This document shows, one piece after another, positions 51,244 to 60,219 of a stretch of 64,000 nt of DNA (the stretch's first letter is position 1; the number at the start of each line of letters is the position of its first letter). The stretch is from Alphaproteobacteria bacterium. GTDB lineage: Bacteria; Pseudomonadota; Alphaproteobacteria; Rhodobacterales; Rhodobacteraceae. The translations under genes and the position numbers were made by a program. The DNA lies in contig JARFTV010000006.1 in NCBI GenBank assembly GCA_029289325.1, positions 21,570-85,569 of the forward strand, given 5' to 3'. The notes under the pieces were generated by a model. The model had not been told where the DNA came from, ran no database searches, and saw only the letters and a program-made list of their open reading frames with translations.

Positions 51244-52125
51244 ATGCTGAGGAACCGCCGCAAGGATGCCCTCGTCGCCGCCGTCCTGGTGGCCCCCTTC
51301 CTTGCCATCTACCTTCTGGTCTTCGTCTGGCCCACGATCCAGATGTTCGGCATCTCGTTCACCGATGCGCGCCTGATCGGATCGGGTGAATGGGTGGGGC
51401 TTGACAACTACACCCGGCTGGCCAGCGATCCCCGCTTCAAGACCGCGGTCTGGAACACGGCCTATTTCGTCCTGCTCACCGTCCTGCCCGGAACGGTCAT
51501 CGCGCTTCTGATCGCCCTTGGCGTCTCGCGGCTGACGGGCCGGTTGCAGGCCGCGATCCTGGCCCTGTTCTTCCTGCCCTATATCCTGCCGGTCTCGGTG
51601 GTCTACCTGATCTGGGATTGGGTGCTGAACTTCCAGTTCGGCATCCTCATGCATGTCTTCGACCTTCTGGGCCTTGACCGCATTCCGATCACCAAGTCCC
51701 GGACGTGGTTCATGCCGGCTGTCGGCATCGTGACGATCTGGTGGACTGCGGGCTTCTCGATCCTGCTGTTCCTGGCTGGCCTGCGCTCCATCCCGGCCGA
51801 GATCTATGAGGCCGCCGCGCTGGACAATGCCAGCCGCTGGACGACCTTCCGCCGGATCACCTGGCCGCTGCTCTGGCCGGTGACGACGCTGGTCTTCACC
51901 ATCCAGCTCATCGCGCAGCTCAAGATCTTCGATCAGGTCTATCTCTTCTCGCAAGGCGGCCGCCCGAACGACAACATGGTCCTCGTCTATTACGTCTTCC
52001 AGCGCGCCTTCCAGCAGGACCAGGGCGGCCGCGCCGCCGCCGTGGCGGTGACGCTCTTTGTCCTCGTCATCGTGGTCTCGGTCCTGCAGTTCCAGCTACT
52101 GCGCCTGGCGGGGGGTCGCAAATGA
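51244..52125 (+). CDS. Sugar ABC transporter permease (MalF-type)
   Basis: EAAALDNASRWTTFRRITWPLL EAA loop. Confidence 0.9.
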   Translation: MLRNRRKDALVAAVLVAPFLAIYLLVFVWPTIQMFGISFTDARLIGSGEWVGLDNYTRLASDPRFKTAVWNTAYFVLLTVLPGTVIALLIALGVSRLTGRLQAAILALFFLPYILPVSVVYLIWDWVLNFQFGILMHVFDLLGLDRIPITKSRTWFMPAVGIVTIWWTAGFSILLFLAGLRSIPAEIYEAAALDNASRWTTFRRITWPLLWPVTTLVFTIQLIAQLKIFDQVYLFSQGGRPNDNMVLVYYVFQRAFQQDQGGRAAAVAVTLFVLVIVVSVLQFQLLRLAGGRK

Positions 52126-52964
52126 CCGCGACGGGCATGCAGCGCGCGAACTTCTGGGGCGGGGTGATCACCGGCCTCACCCTCCTGTTCGCGCTTGTCT
52201 GGGCCTTCCCGCTTTACTGGGGCATCGTCTCCTCGCTGAAGCCCGAGGATGAGGTCGTCCGCCCCTTCATCGAGCTTTGGCCCGATACGCTGACCTTCCA
52301 GCACTATGTCCATGCCCTCACCTCGACCCAGATCGGAGCCTGGTATCTGAACTCGGTCGCCGTGGCGGTGGGGGTGACGGTGATCACCATCCTGTCCTCG
52401 ATGCTCTGCGGCTATGCGCTGTCGCAACTGCGCTTTCCGGGCCGGAACCTGTTGTGGTGGCTGATCCTTGCCAGCTTCATGGTCCCGACCCAGGCCCTCA
52501 TCATCAACCACTTCGTCCTGGTCTCGCAGCTGGGGCTGATCAACACCTGGGCCGGAATCATGCTGCCCCAGCTGATCCATCCGGTGATCATCATCGTCTA
52601 CAAGCAGTTCTTCGACCAGGTCCCGAAGGACTTTCGCGAAGCCGCCGTGATGGACAACGCGGGCGAATTCCGGATCCTCTTCAAGATCTATCTGCCGATG
52701 AACTGGGGCGTGACCACGGCGCTGTCGATCGTCACCTTCATCTGGACCTGGAACGCCTTCCTCTGGCCCTTCCTCTCGGTGACGCGCACCGCGATGATGA
52801 CCATGCCGGTGGGGATCACCCAAGTGAACGACGCCTTCGGGGTCTACTACGCCCGCCAGCTTGCCGCCGCGGTCCTCGCCGGTCTGCCGGTCGCTGTGGC
52901 CTATCTCCTGTTCCAGCGCAAGGTGACCGAGGCGATCACGCTGTCCGCCGGGATCAAGGGCTGA
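52122..52964 (+). CDS. Sugar ABC transporter permease (MalG-type)
   Basis: EAAVMDNAGEFRILFKIYLPMN EAA loop. Confidence 0.9.
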   Translation: MTATGMQRANFWGGVITGLTLLFALVWAFPLYWGIVSSLKPEDEVVRPFIELWPDTLTFQHYVHALTSTQIGAWYLNSVAVAVGVTVITILSSMLCGYALSQLRFPGRNLLWWLILASFMVPTQALIINHFVLVSQLGLINTWAGIMLPQLIHPVIIIVYKQFFDQVPKDFREAAVMDNAGEFRILFKIYLPMNWGVTTALSIVTFIWTWNAFLWPFLSVTRTAMMTMPVGITQVNDAFGVYYARQLAAAVLAGLPVAVAYLLFQRKVTEAITLSAGIKG

Positions 52965-53032
52965 CGCCGGGGCACCGAAGGAGATCGGGCCGGAGTTCTT
53001 GAAAATTCCGGCCCCGCCCCCGCGTGCCGCGC

Positions 53033-54097
53033 TCAGAGGGCGGATCGGCCTTGCCCGTCGAACAGATGCAGCTCGGCCAGATCAAAGCTAAGCCCGACGC
53101 TGTCCCCCGCCTTCACCTGCGACTTGCCGCTGTCCTGGGCAATGACCTGGGACCCGTCCTGAAGCCTCGCATAGACCAGCGTGCGGTCGCCCAGCCGCTC
53201 GACAACCACGACGGTCGCCTTGGTCACGCCCGCAGGGGAAACCGTCAGCGCCTCGGGCCGGATGCCAAGCTCCCACGGACCCTCGCCCTTGGGCGCGGCT
53301 GCCAATTGCACCACCGAGCCATCCCCCAGCCGCGCCGCCGCCCGGTCGTCCTGCCCGGTCAGCGTCACTGGCAAAAGGTTCATCGCGGGGGAACCGATGA
53401 AGGTTGCCACAAAGCGCGATGCGGGCCGGGTGTAGACCTCCATCGGCGTGCCGACCTGCTCGATCCGGCAGTTGTTCAAGATCACGATCCGGTCTGCCAG
53501 CGTCATCGCTTCGGTCTGATCATGCGTCACATAGATCATGGTCGAGCCGAGCCGCTGGTGCAGCTCTGCCAGCTCTACCCGCGTCCGCACCCTCAGCGCG
53601 GCATCCAGGTTCGACAGCGGTTCGTCAAAGAGAAACGCCTTCGGTTCTTTCACGATGGCGCGGCCGATGGCCACCCGTTGCCGCTGGCCGCCGGACAGTT
53701 CCGCCGGACGGCGGGCCAGCAGATGGTCCATTTCAAGCATCCGCGCGGCCTCCACCACCCGGGCCTTGATCTGGTCCCGCGCCATCCCGATGTTCCGCAG
53801 GCCGAAGGCCATGTTCTCTTCCACCGTCATGTGCGGATACAGGGCGTAATTCTGGAACACCATCGCCAGGTTGCGGCTGCCGGGGGCCAGCCCTTCCGCC
53901 CGTACGCCGTCGATCAGAAGCGCGCCTGCGTCGATGCTTTCCAGCCCGGCGATCATCCGAAGAAGGGTGGATTTCCCCGAGCCGGACGGGCCGAGGAAAA
54001 CCACGAACTGACCCGCATCGATGTGAAGGTTCAGGTCCCGGATGACTTCCACCGAGCCGAATTTCTTCGATACCCCTTCAAGCCTGATCGCAGCCAT
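53033..54097 (-). CDS. Sugar ABC transporter ATP-binding protein (MalK/UgpC type)
   Basis: [47 protein letters not shown]. Confidence 0.94.
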   Translation of the reverse strand: MAAIRLEGVSKKFGSVEVIRDLNLHIDAGQFVVFLGPSGSGKSTLLRMIAGLESIDAGALLIDGVRAEGLAPGSRNLAMVFQNYALYPHMTVEENMAFGLRNIGMARDQIKARVVEAARMLEMDHLLARRPAELSGGQRQRVAIGRAIVKEPKAFLFDEPLSNLDAALRVRTRVELAELHQRLGSTMIYVTHDQTEAMTLADRIVILNNCRIEQVGTPMEVYTRPASRFVATFIGSPAMNLLPVTLTGQDDRAAARLGDGSVVQLAAAPKGEGPWELGIRPEALTVSPAGVTKATVVVVERLGDRTLVYARLQDGSQVIAQDSGKSQVKAGDSVGLSFDLAELHLFDGQGRSAL

Positions 54098-54201
54098 CGC
54101 AGCCTCCATCCTGAACTGCATCATGCTTTCGGGTTATTATCCGCTGTCAAGGTGTTAATCCCGGAAAACCACCTCGTCCGCGGGCCGTACGACCCTGGGT
54201 C

Positions 54202-55089
54202 CTAGCGCTTGATCCCGTTTGACCGTGCGACGAAGTCGGTCAGATGCGGGACGAAATCCTCGGGCCCGGTCCCGCCAAGGCCGAGGGCAAGCGAAAAGCT
54301 GTTCTTCGCCGCACTGGCCATCGTCGTGGTCACACCGGCTGCGTTGGCCATCGATTCAAGGTAGCGCAGGTCCTTGTGGCCGTTGGTCAGGGTAAAGCGG
54401 TGCGCCTCGCGGTTGCCCTCCAGCGCATAGCCCATGAAGGTCTGGTAAAAGCCACAGTCCATCCGGCCGCCCCGGATCACGCTGTCGAAGGTGGCGGTCG
54501 AGATACCGACCTTGGCGGCCAGAGCCAGCGCCTCGGCATAGATCGCCGCGTAGCCAAGCGAGAGGAAGTGGTTCAAGAGCTTCATCCTGTGGCCGTCGCC
54601 GACCTAGCCGATATGGACGATCTTGACCGCCCAGGTGGCGATGACGGGCTGGATGCGGGCAAAGACCTCGGCGTCCGCCCCCACCATGCAATCCAGCGCG
54701 CCCTCCCAGGCCTCTTTCGGGGTGCGGGACAGCGGGGCGTCGGCGAAGTGGATTTCCCTGGCCGCAAGTTCCGCCGCCAGGCGTTCGGTGACCGTAGGGT
54801 CAGAGGTGGAGCAGTCGACGACGACCGAGCCGGGCTTCAGATGCGGGGTTATCCGCGCCACCGCCTCGGCCACCTGGGGCGAGCCGGGGAGGGTCAGGAA
54901 GACGATTGTCGACCGGGCAGCGAGATCCTCGAGACTGGCCTCGACCGCGCCGCGCCCGATCAGGTCATCGACCGGCGCGCGGTTGCGGTGGGCGGTGACG
55001 GTCAGGGGGTAGCCCTTCTCGACGATGTTCTTCGCCATGCCGTGGCCCATCAGGCCGGTGCCGACGAAGCCGATGTGTTCCTGGGTCAT
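54202..55089 (-). pseudogene. 2-hydroxy-3-oxopropionate reductase-like (3-HAD family) gene interrupted by one in-frame TAG
   Basis: ORFs 54604..55137 and 54202..54585 share a frame: ...WAVKIVHIG*VGDGHRMKLLNHFLSLGYAAIYAEAL...; TAG at 54604-54606. Confidence 0.8.
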
Positions 55090-55186
55090 TCCGCTCTCCT
55101 TTTCGGTCAGAGTGCGGCTTGGGGCGCGGGTTGACAATCCCTTCGGGTCCGGGCGGAGTTGGGGCGGATTGACAGGGAGGCCAAGG

Positions 55187-56176
55187 ATGTTCCGCGCACT
55201 GGTTCTGGAGAAGGAAGGCGATGCCGCCGTGGCTCATGTCCGCGAGCTGGATGAAAGCGCGCTGCCTTCCGGGGATGTGACGGTGGCGGTCGAATACTCG
55301 ACGCTGAACTACAAGGACGGGCTGGCCTTGTCGGCGAATGGCGGGGGGATCGTGCGGACCTGGCCGCATGTGGCGGGCATCGATTTCGCGGGGGTGGTCG
55401 AGGCGTCCGAGGACGCCCGGTACAAGCCGGGGGACAAGGTGGTGCTGACCGGCTGGCGGGTGGGAGAGGTGCATTGGGGCGGCTATGCTCAGAAGGCGCG
55501 GGTCAAGGCGGACTGGCTGGTGCCGCTGCCGGAGGGGCTAACCACGCGGCAGGCGATGGCGGTGGGGACGGCCGGGTTCACGGCGATGCTGGCGGTGATG
55601 GCGCTGGAGGAGCACGGGCTGACGCCGGATAAGGGCGAGGTGCTGGTCACCGGGGCCTCGGGCGGGGTGGGGTCGGTGGCGGTCGCGGTGCTTGCCAGGC
55701 TCGGCTACGAGGTCGCGGCGGTGACGGGGCGGGCGGAGACGGAGGCGTATCTGCGCGACCTCGGGGCGAGCCGGATCGTGCCGCGGGCGGAGCTGGCAGA
55801 GACGGTGAAACGGCCGCTGGAGACCGAGACCTGGGCGGGCTGCGTGGATGCCGTCGGCGGCGCGATGCTTGCGCGGGTGCTGGGGCAGATGAAGCACGGG
55901 GCCTCGGTCGCGGCGGTGGGGCTGGCGGGGGGTGCGGCGCTGCCGGCCTCGGTCATCCCGTTCCTCTTGCGGGGGGTCAACCTGCTGGGCATCGATTCCG
56001 TGACGGTCCCCTATGAGCGCCGGGTGCGGGCCTGGGAGCGGGTGGTGACGGACCTGCCGATGGAGAAGCTGGAGGCGATGGTCCGGCCGGCGGTGCTGAC
56101 GGACCTGCCGGAGCTGGGGGCGGCGATCCTGAAGGGGGGCGTACAGGGCCGGGTCGTGGTGGACGTGAACGGCTGA
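55187..56176 (+). CDS. acuI: Acrylyl-CoA reductase-like MDR protein (AcuI/YhdH)
   Basis: MFRALVLEKEGDAAVAHVRELDES...VEYSTLNYKDGLALS...VTGASGGVGSVAVAVLA. Confidence 0.9.
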   Translation: MFRALVLEKEGDAAVAHVRELDESALPSGDVTVAVEYSTLNYKDGLALSANGGGIVRTWPHVAGIDFAGVVEASEDARYKPGDKVVLTGWRVGEVHWGGYAQKARVKADWLVPLPEGLTTRQAMAVGTAGFTAMLAVMALEEHGLTPDKGEVLVTGASGGVGSVAVAVLARLGYEVAAVTGRAETEAYLRDLGASRIVPRAELAETVKRPLETETWAGCVDAVGGAMLARVLGQMKHGASVAAVGLAGGAALPASVIPFLLRGVNLLGIDSVTVPYERRVRAWERVVTDLPMEKLEAMVRPAVLTDLPELGAAILKGGVQGRVVVDVNG

Positions 56177-56180
56177 GGTC

Positions 56181-56252
56181 TGTCCACGGTGGACAAATCG
56201 AGATATCCAAGGAATTCCAATAGGTTGGTCGCGGGCGTTAGGAGTTTGTTAA
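56181..56252 (+). repeat. 72-nt conserved element, copy B (downstream of acuI)
   Basis: TGTCCACGGTGGACA - 30 nt - TGGTCGCGGGCGTTAGGAGTTTGTTAA. Confidence 0.8.
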
Positions 56253-56404
56253 CTGGTGACGGGACGATGGTCCCGTTGCCCGAGGGTGGGCCCAAGATTC
56301 GGGGCGCGCCTGATGCCGGGCTTGGGGCGCGGATGCTGGCACGGGACGCGCCCTTGCGGAGGGTGCGTCCGGGCACGCACCCTGCCGGGGGCGGCGGGGG
56401 CCTG

Positions 56405-56432
56405 TTGACTCCCCCGGGTTTCCCTCTATAAG
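56405..56432 (+). promoter_or_regulatory. Putative rpsD promoter
   Basis: TTGACT - 16 nt - TATAAG. Confidence 0.6.
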
Positions 56433-56441
56433 CCCGCCAGT

Positions 56442-56466
56442 CCCGGAAGCGATTCCGGGGCTTTTC
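56442..56466 (+). terminator. Terminator-like hairpin in the rpsD leader
   Basis: CCCGGAA-gcga-TTCCGGG followed by GCTTTTC. Confidence 0.5.
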
Positions 56467-56551
56467 ATTGGTGTTGGTGGCCCTCGCAAGAGGAGGCCTG
56501 TCGCCCTTCGGGGAAAGGACAACGCCCTTCACATATCGAAGGAGATCAGCG

Positions 56552-57172
56552 GTGACCAAACGCACCTCTGCCAAGTACAAGATCGACCGCCGCATGGGCG
56601 AAAACATCTGGGGCCGTCCGAAGTCCCCGGTGAACAAGCGCGAATACGGCCCCGGCCAGCACGGCCAGCGCCGCAAGAACAAGCTGTCTGACTTCGGTAC
56701 GCAGCTGCGCGCCAAGCAGAAGCTCAAGGGCTATTACGGCGATCTGACCGAAAAGCAGTTCCGCAAGATCTATGGCGAGGCCGAGCGCGTCAAGGGCGAC
56801 ACCGGCGAGATGCTGATCGGCCTGCTGGAGCGCCGCCTGGACGCGGTGGTCTACCGCGCCAAGCTGGTCCCGACCATCTTCGCCGCCCGCCAGTTCGTGA
56901 ACCACGGCCATGTCACCGTGAACGGCAAGCGCGTGAACATCGCGTCCTACCGCGTGTCGGAAGGCGACGTGATCGAAGTGCGCGAGAAGTCGAAGCAGTT
57001 GGCCATCGTGCTGGAGGCCCTGTCGCTGACCGAGCGTGACATCCCGGATTACCTGGAAGTCGACACCAACAAGAAGGTCGTCAAGTTCGTCCGCACCCCG
57101 GGCCTGGGCGATGTGCCCTATCCGGTCCAGATGGAACCGAACCTGATCGTCGAATACTACGCGAAGAACTGA
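56552..57172 (+). CDS. rpsD: 30S ribosomal protein S4
   Basis: GTG start; [49 protein letters not shown]. Confidence 0.97.
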   Translation: MTKRTSAKYKIDRRMGENIWGRPKSPVNKREYGPGQHGQRRKNKLSDFGTQLRAKQKLKGYYGDLTEKQFRKIYGEAERVKGDTGEMLIGLLERRLDAVVYRAKLVPTIFAARQFVNHGHVTVNGKRVNIASYRVSEGDVIEVREKSKQLAIVLEALSLTERDIPDYLEVDTNKKVVKFVRTPGLGDVPYPVQMEPNLIVEYYAKN

Positions 57173-57194
57173 TCCTCGCGCCGAGCACGTATCG

Positions 57195-57223
57195 CGAAGG
57201 CCCGCCCCCCGGCGGGCCTTCTG
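57195..57223 (+). terminator. Rho-independent terminator-like hairpin after rpsD
   Basis: GAAGGCCCGCC-cccc-GGCGGGCCTTC. Confidence 0.65.
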
Positions 57224-57227
57224 CGTT

Positions 57228-57641
57228 TCAGGCCGGCATTTCCGCGTGGCGGTCCAACCCCTCGGGCAGCGTGTCCCAGGCCGGAGCACTGCGGGTCCAG
57301 GTCACCTGGCGCGGTACGAACCGTCCGGGATCGTCAAGGCTCGCCGCCGTGACCGCGACCAGCCCCGGCATGGCGGGAAAGGTCAGAAAGACCGGGGTGC
57401 CGCAGGTCGGACAGAAGCCGTGGCGCTTTTCCATGCCGCGGTCGCCCCTGGACCCCCAGCACGTGGCCGGACCCGTGACCACGTCGGACGGCGATGCGGC
57501 AAAGACCAGCCAGGAACTGTGCCCGGTGCCGCTGCGCCGCTGGCAATCGCGGCACTGGCAATGGGTCTGTTCCACAGGGTCCGTCGCGATGTCGTAGCGC
57601 AGGGCCCGGCAGGCGCAGCCGCCGGTGTAGGGCGCGGGCAT
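57228..57641 (-). CDS. GFA (glutathione-dependent formaldehyde-activating-like) family protein
   Basis: GGCACRALRY...THCQCRDCQRRSG...FCPTCGTPVF zinc-binding cysteines. Confidence 0.9.
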   Translation of the reverse strand: MPAPYTGGCACRALRYDIATDPVEQTHCQCRDCQRRSGTGHSSWLVFAASPSDVVTGPATCWGSRGDRGMEKRHGFCPTCGTPVFLTFPAMPGLVAVTAASLDDPGRFVPRQVTWTRSAPAWDTLPEGLDRHAEMPA

Positions 57642-57642
57642 G

Positions 57643-58104
57643 TCAGGCCGCCTTCGGCTTGGCGAAAACATCCAGTCCGCGGCCGGTTTCGAGATAGGAT
57701 TTGAGGCTGGACAGCACGATGGGCCAGCCTTTGGACACGCCCTGCTCCATCCCGCTGCCCTTGATCAGATCCTCATGGGTGACGACCAGTTTTGTCATCC
57801 CGTCATAGGGGATGACGTCGAAGGTCACGCGGGAATAGGCCTCGGGCTCGGTCTCCTGCGCGCGGCCGACCCAGCTGAGCACCAGTCGGGACGGGGGCGT
57901 GTGCTCGACGACCCGGCCCACAAGCTCGACCGTGCCACCCCCATTCCGGACATGTTCCCAGCGGGAGCCCGGTTTCCAGTCCGAGACATTGGCATGCCCC
58001 CAGTAGCGCGCCGACACTTCGGCGCTGGTGATCGCGTCAAACACCTTCTCCGGCGCGGCGGCAATGAAGGTGACGTAGACAAAGCTGGTGCGTTCCACGT
58101 TCAT
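57643..58104 (-). CDS. SRPBCC/AHSA1-type protein
   Basis: FVYVTFIAAAPEKVFDAITSAEVSARYWGHANVSDWKPGSRWEH. Confidence 0.9.
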   Translation of the reverse strand: MNVERTSFVYVTFIAAAPEKVFDAITSAEVSARYWGHANVSDWKPGSRWEHVRNGGGTVELVGRVVEHTPPSRLVLSWVGRAQETEPEAYSRVTFDVIPYDGMTKLVVTHEDLIKGSGMEQGVSKGWPIVLSSLKSYLETGRGLDVFAKPKAA

Positions 58105-58436
58105 TCTCCTGATCCTTCCAGTGTGAGTTTGAGCTCATGCAGCAGGGCAAGGCGCCGGACCTCGAACTTGCGGACCCAGCGTTCGTAGATGTCGTGCAGC
58201 GGCACGGGATTGATGAAATGCAGCTTTTCCCGGCCCTTCCTGACCGTGCTGACAAGATTCGCCTCCTCAAGCAGGTCAAGATGCTGGGTCACCGACTGCC
58301 GCGTCATCTGCAGATGGGCGCAAAGCTGGCCCAGCGTCTGGCCGTTTTCCTCGCACAGCAGGTCAAGCAGCAGGCGGCGCGTTGGATCGCCCAATGCCTT
58401 GAAGACCTTGTCCGTGCTGGGATCCCTTTCCGACAT
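58101..58436 (-). CDS. ArsR-family HTH regulator
   Basis: KVFKALGDPTRRLLLDLLCEENGQTLGQLCAHLQMTRQSVTQHLDLLEEANLV; overlaps the SRPBCC gene. Confidence 0.92.
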   Translation of the reverse strand: MSERDPSTDKVFKALGDPTRRLLLDLLCEENGQTLGQLCAHLQMTRQSVTQHLDLLEEANLVSTVRKGREKLHFINPVPLHDIYERWVRKFEVRRLALLHELKLTLEGSGE

Positions 58437-58448
58437 GCGATACAATAT

Positions 58449-58468
58449 GCAGGTAATTGCCTGCATGT
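58449..58468. promoter_or_regulatory. Putative operator of the ArsR-SRPBCC pair
   Basis: ATGCAGG-taattg-CCTGCAT. Confidence 0.5.
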
Positions 58469-58638
58469 CAAGCAACATGGCCTGCGACGCGGCAGGGTCT
58501 TTCCTTTTCCGGCTTTGGTTCGTATGTCCCATCGGTCGCAGCCTGAACGGCCGTAGTCCGGGCGGGCACTGGAACATGGAGGTCCGTGCCGGTCGAATCC
58601 GACCGGCGCCACGAGGACGGTAACGGAGGAGACGGCGG

Positions 58639-60054
58639 ATGCCCGGTCAGGTACACGCAACGATCGATGGTTCACTGGTGATGATCGGCTTCGGCTCGAT
58701 CGGGCGCGGGACCCTGCCGCTGATCGAGCGGCACATCGGCTTTGACCGCGAGCATTTCACGGTGATCGAGCCTTCGTCGGATTACGCGCATATCCTGCGC
58801 GACCGCGGCATCCGGCACCTGCAGGTGGCGCTGACCCCCGAGAATTTCGCCGACGTGCTGCGCAGCCTTTTCCCGCAGGGCCGCGGGATGATCGTGAACC
58901 TGTCGGTGGACGTGGATTCGATCGAGGTCATGAAGCTCGCCCAGGAGATGGGGGTGCAGTACATCGATACGGTGGTAGAGCCCTGGCCGGGGTTCTACTT
59001 CGGCTCGACCCTGCCCAATGCCGAGCGGACGAACTATCCGCTGCGGGAGCGGGTGCGTGAGCTGGGCAAGTCCTATGTCGGCGGGCCGACGGCGGTGAGC
59101 TGCTGCGGGGCGAACCCCGGCATGGTGAGCTGGCTGCTGAAGGAGGCGCTGCTGCGGCTGGCGGCGGATACTGGCGTAACCGCCGATCCGAAGACGCGCG
59201 AGGATTGGGCCGGGCTGATGCGGGACCTTGGGGTCAAGGGCGTCCATGTCGCCGAGCGGGACACCCAAGTCGCGGCCAAGCCCAAGCCGCCGGGGATCTT
59301 CGTGAACACCTGGTCGGTGGATGGCCTGCTGTCCGAGGGCTATCAGCCGGCGGAGTTGGGCTGGGGCACGCATGAGAAGAAACTGCCTCCGAAGGGCCAT
59401 ACCTTCGACCACGGGCCGGGCTATGCGATCTGGATCGACCGTCCGGGCGCGGAAACCAGGGTGCGCAGCTGGTGCCCCAGCGCCGGCCCGCAATACGGCT
59501 TCGTGATCACCCATAACGAGGCGCTGTCGATCCCGGATTACTACACGGTCTGGGAGGGGGGCCGCGCCGTCTATCGCCCGACCTGCCATTACGCCTATCA
59601 CCCCTGCAACGACGCGATCCTGTCGCTGCACGAGACCAATGGCGCGGGCAAGCTGCTCGAGGCGCAGCATATCCTGACCGTGGAAGAGATCGTCTCGGGC
59701 GGGGATGACCTTGGGGTGCTGCTTTACGGCCATGCCAAGGGCGCGATGTGGTACGGCTCGCGGCTGACGACCGAAGAGGCCAAGCGGCTCGCGCCCTACC
59801 AGAACGCGACGGGGATGCAGGTGACGAGCGCGGTGCTGGCGGCGATGGTCTGGGCGGCGGAGAACCCGAACGCGGGCTTCGTCGAGGCCGACGAGATGGA
59901 CCATGTCCGCTGCCTTGAGGTCCAGCGCCCCTATTTGGGCTCGATCGAGTGCCACTACACCGACTGGACGCCCTTGCAGAACCGGATCAACCGCTTCGAC
60001 GAGGACAGGGACGAGGACGATCCCTGGCAGTTCACCAACTTCCTGGCGGTCTGA
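58639..60054 (+). CDS. hss: Homospermidine synthase
   Basis: MIGFGSIGRGTLPLIERHIGFDREHFTVIEPS...IDTVVEPWPGFY...GANPGMVSWLLKEAL. Confidence 0.94.
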   Translation: MPGQVHATIDGSLVMIGFGSIGRGTLPLIERHIGFDREHFTVIEPSSDYAHILRDRGIRHLQVALTPENFADVLRSLFPQGRGMIVNLSVDVDSIEVMKLAQEMGVQYIDTVVEPWPGFYFGSTLPNAERTNYPLRERVRELGKSYVGGPTAVSCCGANPGMVSWLLKEALLRLAADTGVTADPKTREDWAGLMRDLGVKGVHVAERDTQVAAKPKPPGIFVNTWSVDGLLSEGYQPAELGWGTHEKKLPPKGHTFDHGPGYAIWIDRPGAETRVRSWCPSAGPQYGFVITHNEALSIPDYYTVWEGGRAVYRPTCHYAYHPCNDAILSLHETNGAGKLLEAQHILTVEEIVSGGDDLGVLLYGHAKGAMWYGSRLTTEEAKRLAPYQNATGMQVTSAVLAAMVWAAENPNAGFVEADEMDHVRCLEVQRPYLGSIECHYTDWTPLQNRINRFDEDRDEDDPWQFTNFLAV

Positions 60055-60219
60055 CCATCCGGCGAAGCGCCGACGCGCGGGGCTTTCGTCTCTCTCGTCG
60101 GCCTTCGCCTCCGCCTCAGCCCGGCGGGAGGCGCGATTCTGCGACCCTTCGTCCGGGCGGAAGGCTCTGGCCTTGTTCGCCCGGGAGGGGTAAACGGGGC
60201 GGGACTTCCGGGGGCCATG

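Noticed and set aside
19698-54606. Genome-wide recoding of TAG as a sense codon
   Set aside because: TAG terminates several normal genes here (e.g. atpF' at 2746-2748 and dnaE at 33256-33258); the two internal TAGs are better treated as local events or errors
58580-58615. Possible tRNA T-arm (GGTCGAATCCGACC...GGCGCCAC)
   Set aside because: No D-arm, anticodon arm or matching acceptor strand found; it is a simple hairpin
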